Assembly (NCBI GenBank): GCA_964477275.1
Contig: CAYZDV010000129.1
Location: forward strand, 1-5,522
Length of the DNA: 5,522 nt
From: CAYZDV01 sp964477275
GTDB lineage: Bacteria > Acidobacteriota > Aminicenantia > Aminicenantales > Aminicenantaceae
Direction of reading: 5' to 3'
Part shown: positions 5,139 through 5,522 of the stretch, piece by piece
How the letters are laid out: the number at the start of each line of letters is the position of its first letter
How positions within the stretch are numbered: the stretch's first letter is position 1
Position numbers and translations under genes: made by a program
The notes under the pieces: generated by a model
What the model saw: the letters and a program-made list of their open reading frames with translations, nothing else
Told to the model about the DNA's origin: nothing
Database searches by the model: none

Positions 5139-5522
5139 ATGAAACGCTTATTTGATTGGTTTCCCCGATGGAAAGCCATTTTCGCTCTGGTTGTCTTTTT
5201 GTTTGCCGTTGTGTCCGTTGCCAGCCCCCAGGCCGAAGAAGAAGGAAGCGAGCTCGAAGCCACCCTGAAAAACTTATCCAATGACGTTGCCCAGGCCTAT
5301 GTGAGCCCCATCGTCTCTGCCTTCGGTTCAAACCTCAACGGCGGCTGGTTCCACAAGACCCCGCCGCCAAAGATTTTCGCCCTGGACTTCGAGTTCGGGC
5401 TGGTGGGGATGGGAACTTTCTTGCCCGATGACCCCGAGTACAAGCACTTCTCGACGAGCGCATCATTCCGCTTCGACAGCAGCCAGTCCTCACGCATATT
5501 CGATTCCACAGGCCTGAGCCAG
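5139..5522 (+). CDS. Putative exported protein, DUF6588-like; C-terminus outside window
   Basis: The frame is open for 128 codons to the end of the window without a stop. The N-terminus, MKRLFDWFPRWK followed by a hydrophobic core (about 13-28, FALVVFLFAVVSVA), is a typical signal peptide with likely cleavage after A28 or A32. The mature part begins acidic (EEEGSELEATLKNL). It continues VAQAYVSPIVSAFGSNLNGGWFHKTPPPK and FALDFEFGLVGMGTF; the order 'coverage to the end of a domain, then GxxLNxGWxxxAxPHK-like and LGFD-like' resembles DUF6588 proteins, thought to be outer-membrane or exported and of unknown function. ATG 5139 is 7 nt after AAGGAGG (5125-5131); the in-frame ATG 5133 is too close to it. 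A near-consensus promoter lies 46 nt upstream. The protein is reliably coding, but the family call is from memory of the motif and tentative. Confidence 0.8.
   Translation, partial: MKRLFDWFPRWKAIFALVVFLFAVVSVASPQAEEEGSELEATLKNLSNDVAQAYVSPIVSAFGSNLNGGWFHKTPPPKIFALDFEFGLVGMGTFLPDDPEYKHFSTSASFRFDSSQSSRIFDSTGLSQ

Overview
The window comes from a bacterial chromosome of moderate to high GC content. It carries a heat-shock/chaperone operon, an intron-containing tRNA gene, and two genes for envelope-associated proteins of unknown function. Gene content (type I DnaJ, an HspR-like MerR regulator, a short sigma-70 factor and a DnaC/DnaI-like ATPase downstream of dnaK) and a final protein that looks exported suggest a Gram-negative lineage such as Desulfobacterota, Acidobacteriota or Aminicenantes. 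The sequence alone does not let me choose among them.

Positions 1-3899 (+ strand) are a tightly packed operon: the 3' part of dnaK, dnaJ, an HspR-like MerR regulator, a sigma-70 factor without region 1.1, and a small AAA+ ATPase resembling helicase loaders. From dnaJ onward the genes are separated by 1 nt or overlap by 1-4 nt, so translation is probably coupled. DnaK and DnaJ are a chaperone pair. HspR-like proteins typically repress dnaK operons, often with DnaK as co-repressor, so the operon probably encodes its own regulator as well as a sigma factor.

Positions 3928-4322 hold the most notable element: a promoter followed by a tRNA-Asn(GUU) gene whose anticodon is split after U35 by a 277-nt group I intron (4005-4281). 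Helices P1 to P9 and the conserved core segments can all be assigned by eye. The core looks like the IC3 (Azoarcus/Anabaena tRNA intron) type, but about 39 nt are inserted between P7 and P3. No homing endonuclease is present. tRNA-Asn is not among the familiar bacterial hosts of group I introns (tRNA-Leu UAA, tRNA-Ile CAU, tRNA-Arg CCU, tRNA-fMet).

Positions 4380-5522 contain a DUF4870-type small membrane protein with its own ribosome-binding site. A gene-free stretch of about 340 nt with small inverted repeats follows, then a near-consensus sigma-70 promoter and the start of a signal-peptide-bearing protein resembling DUF6588 that runs off the window.
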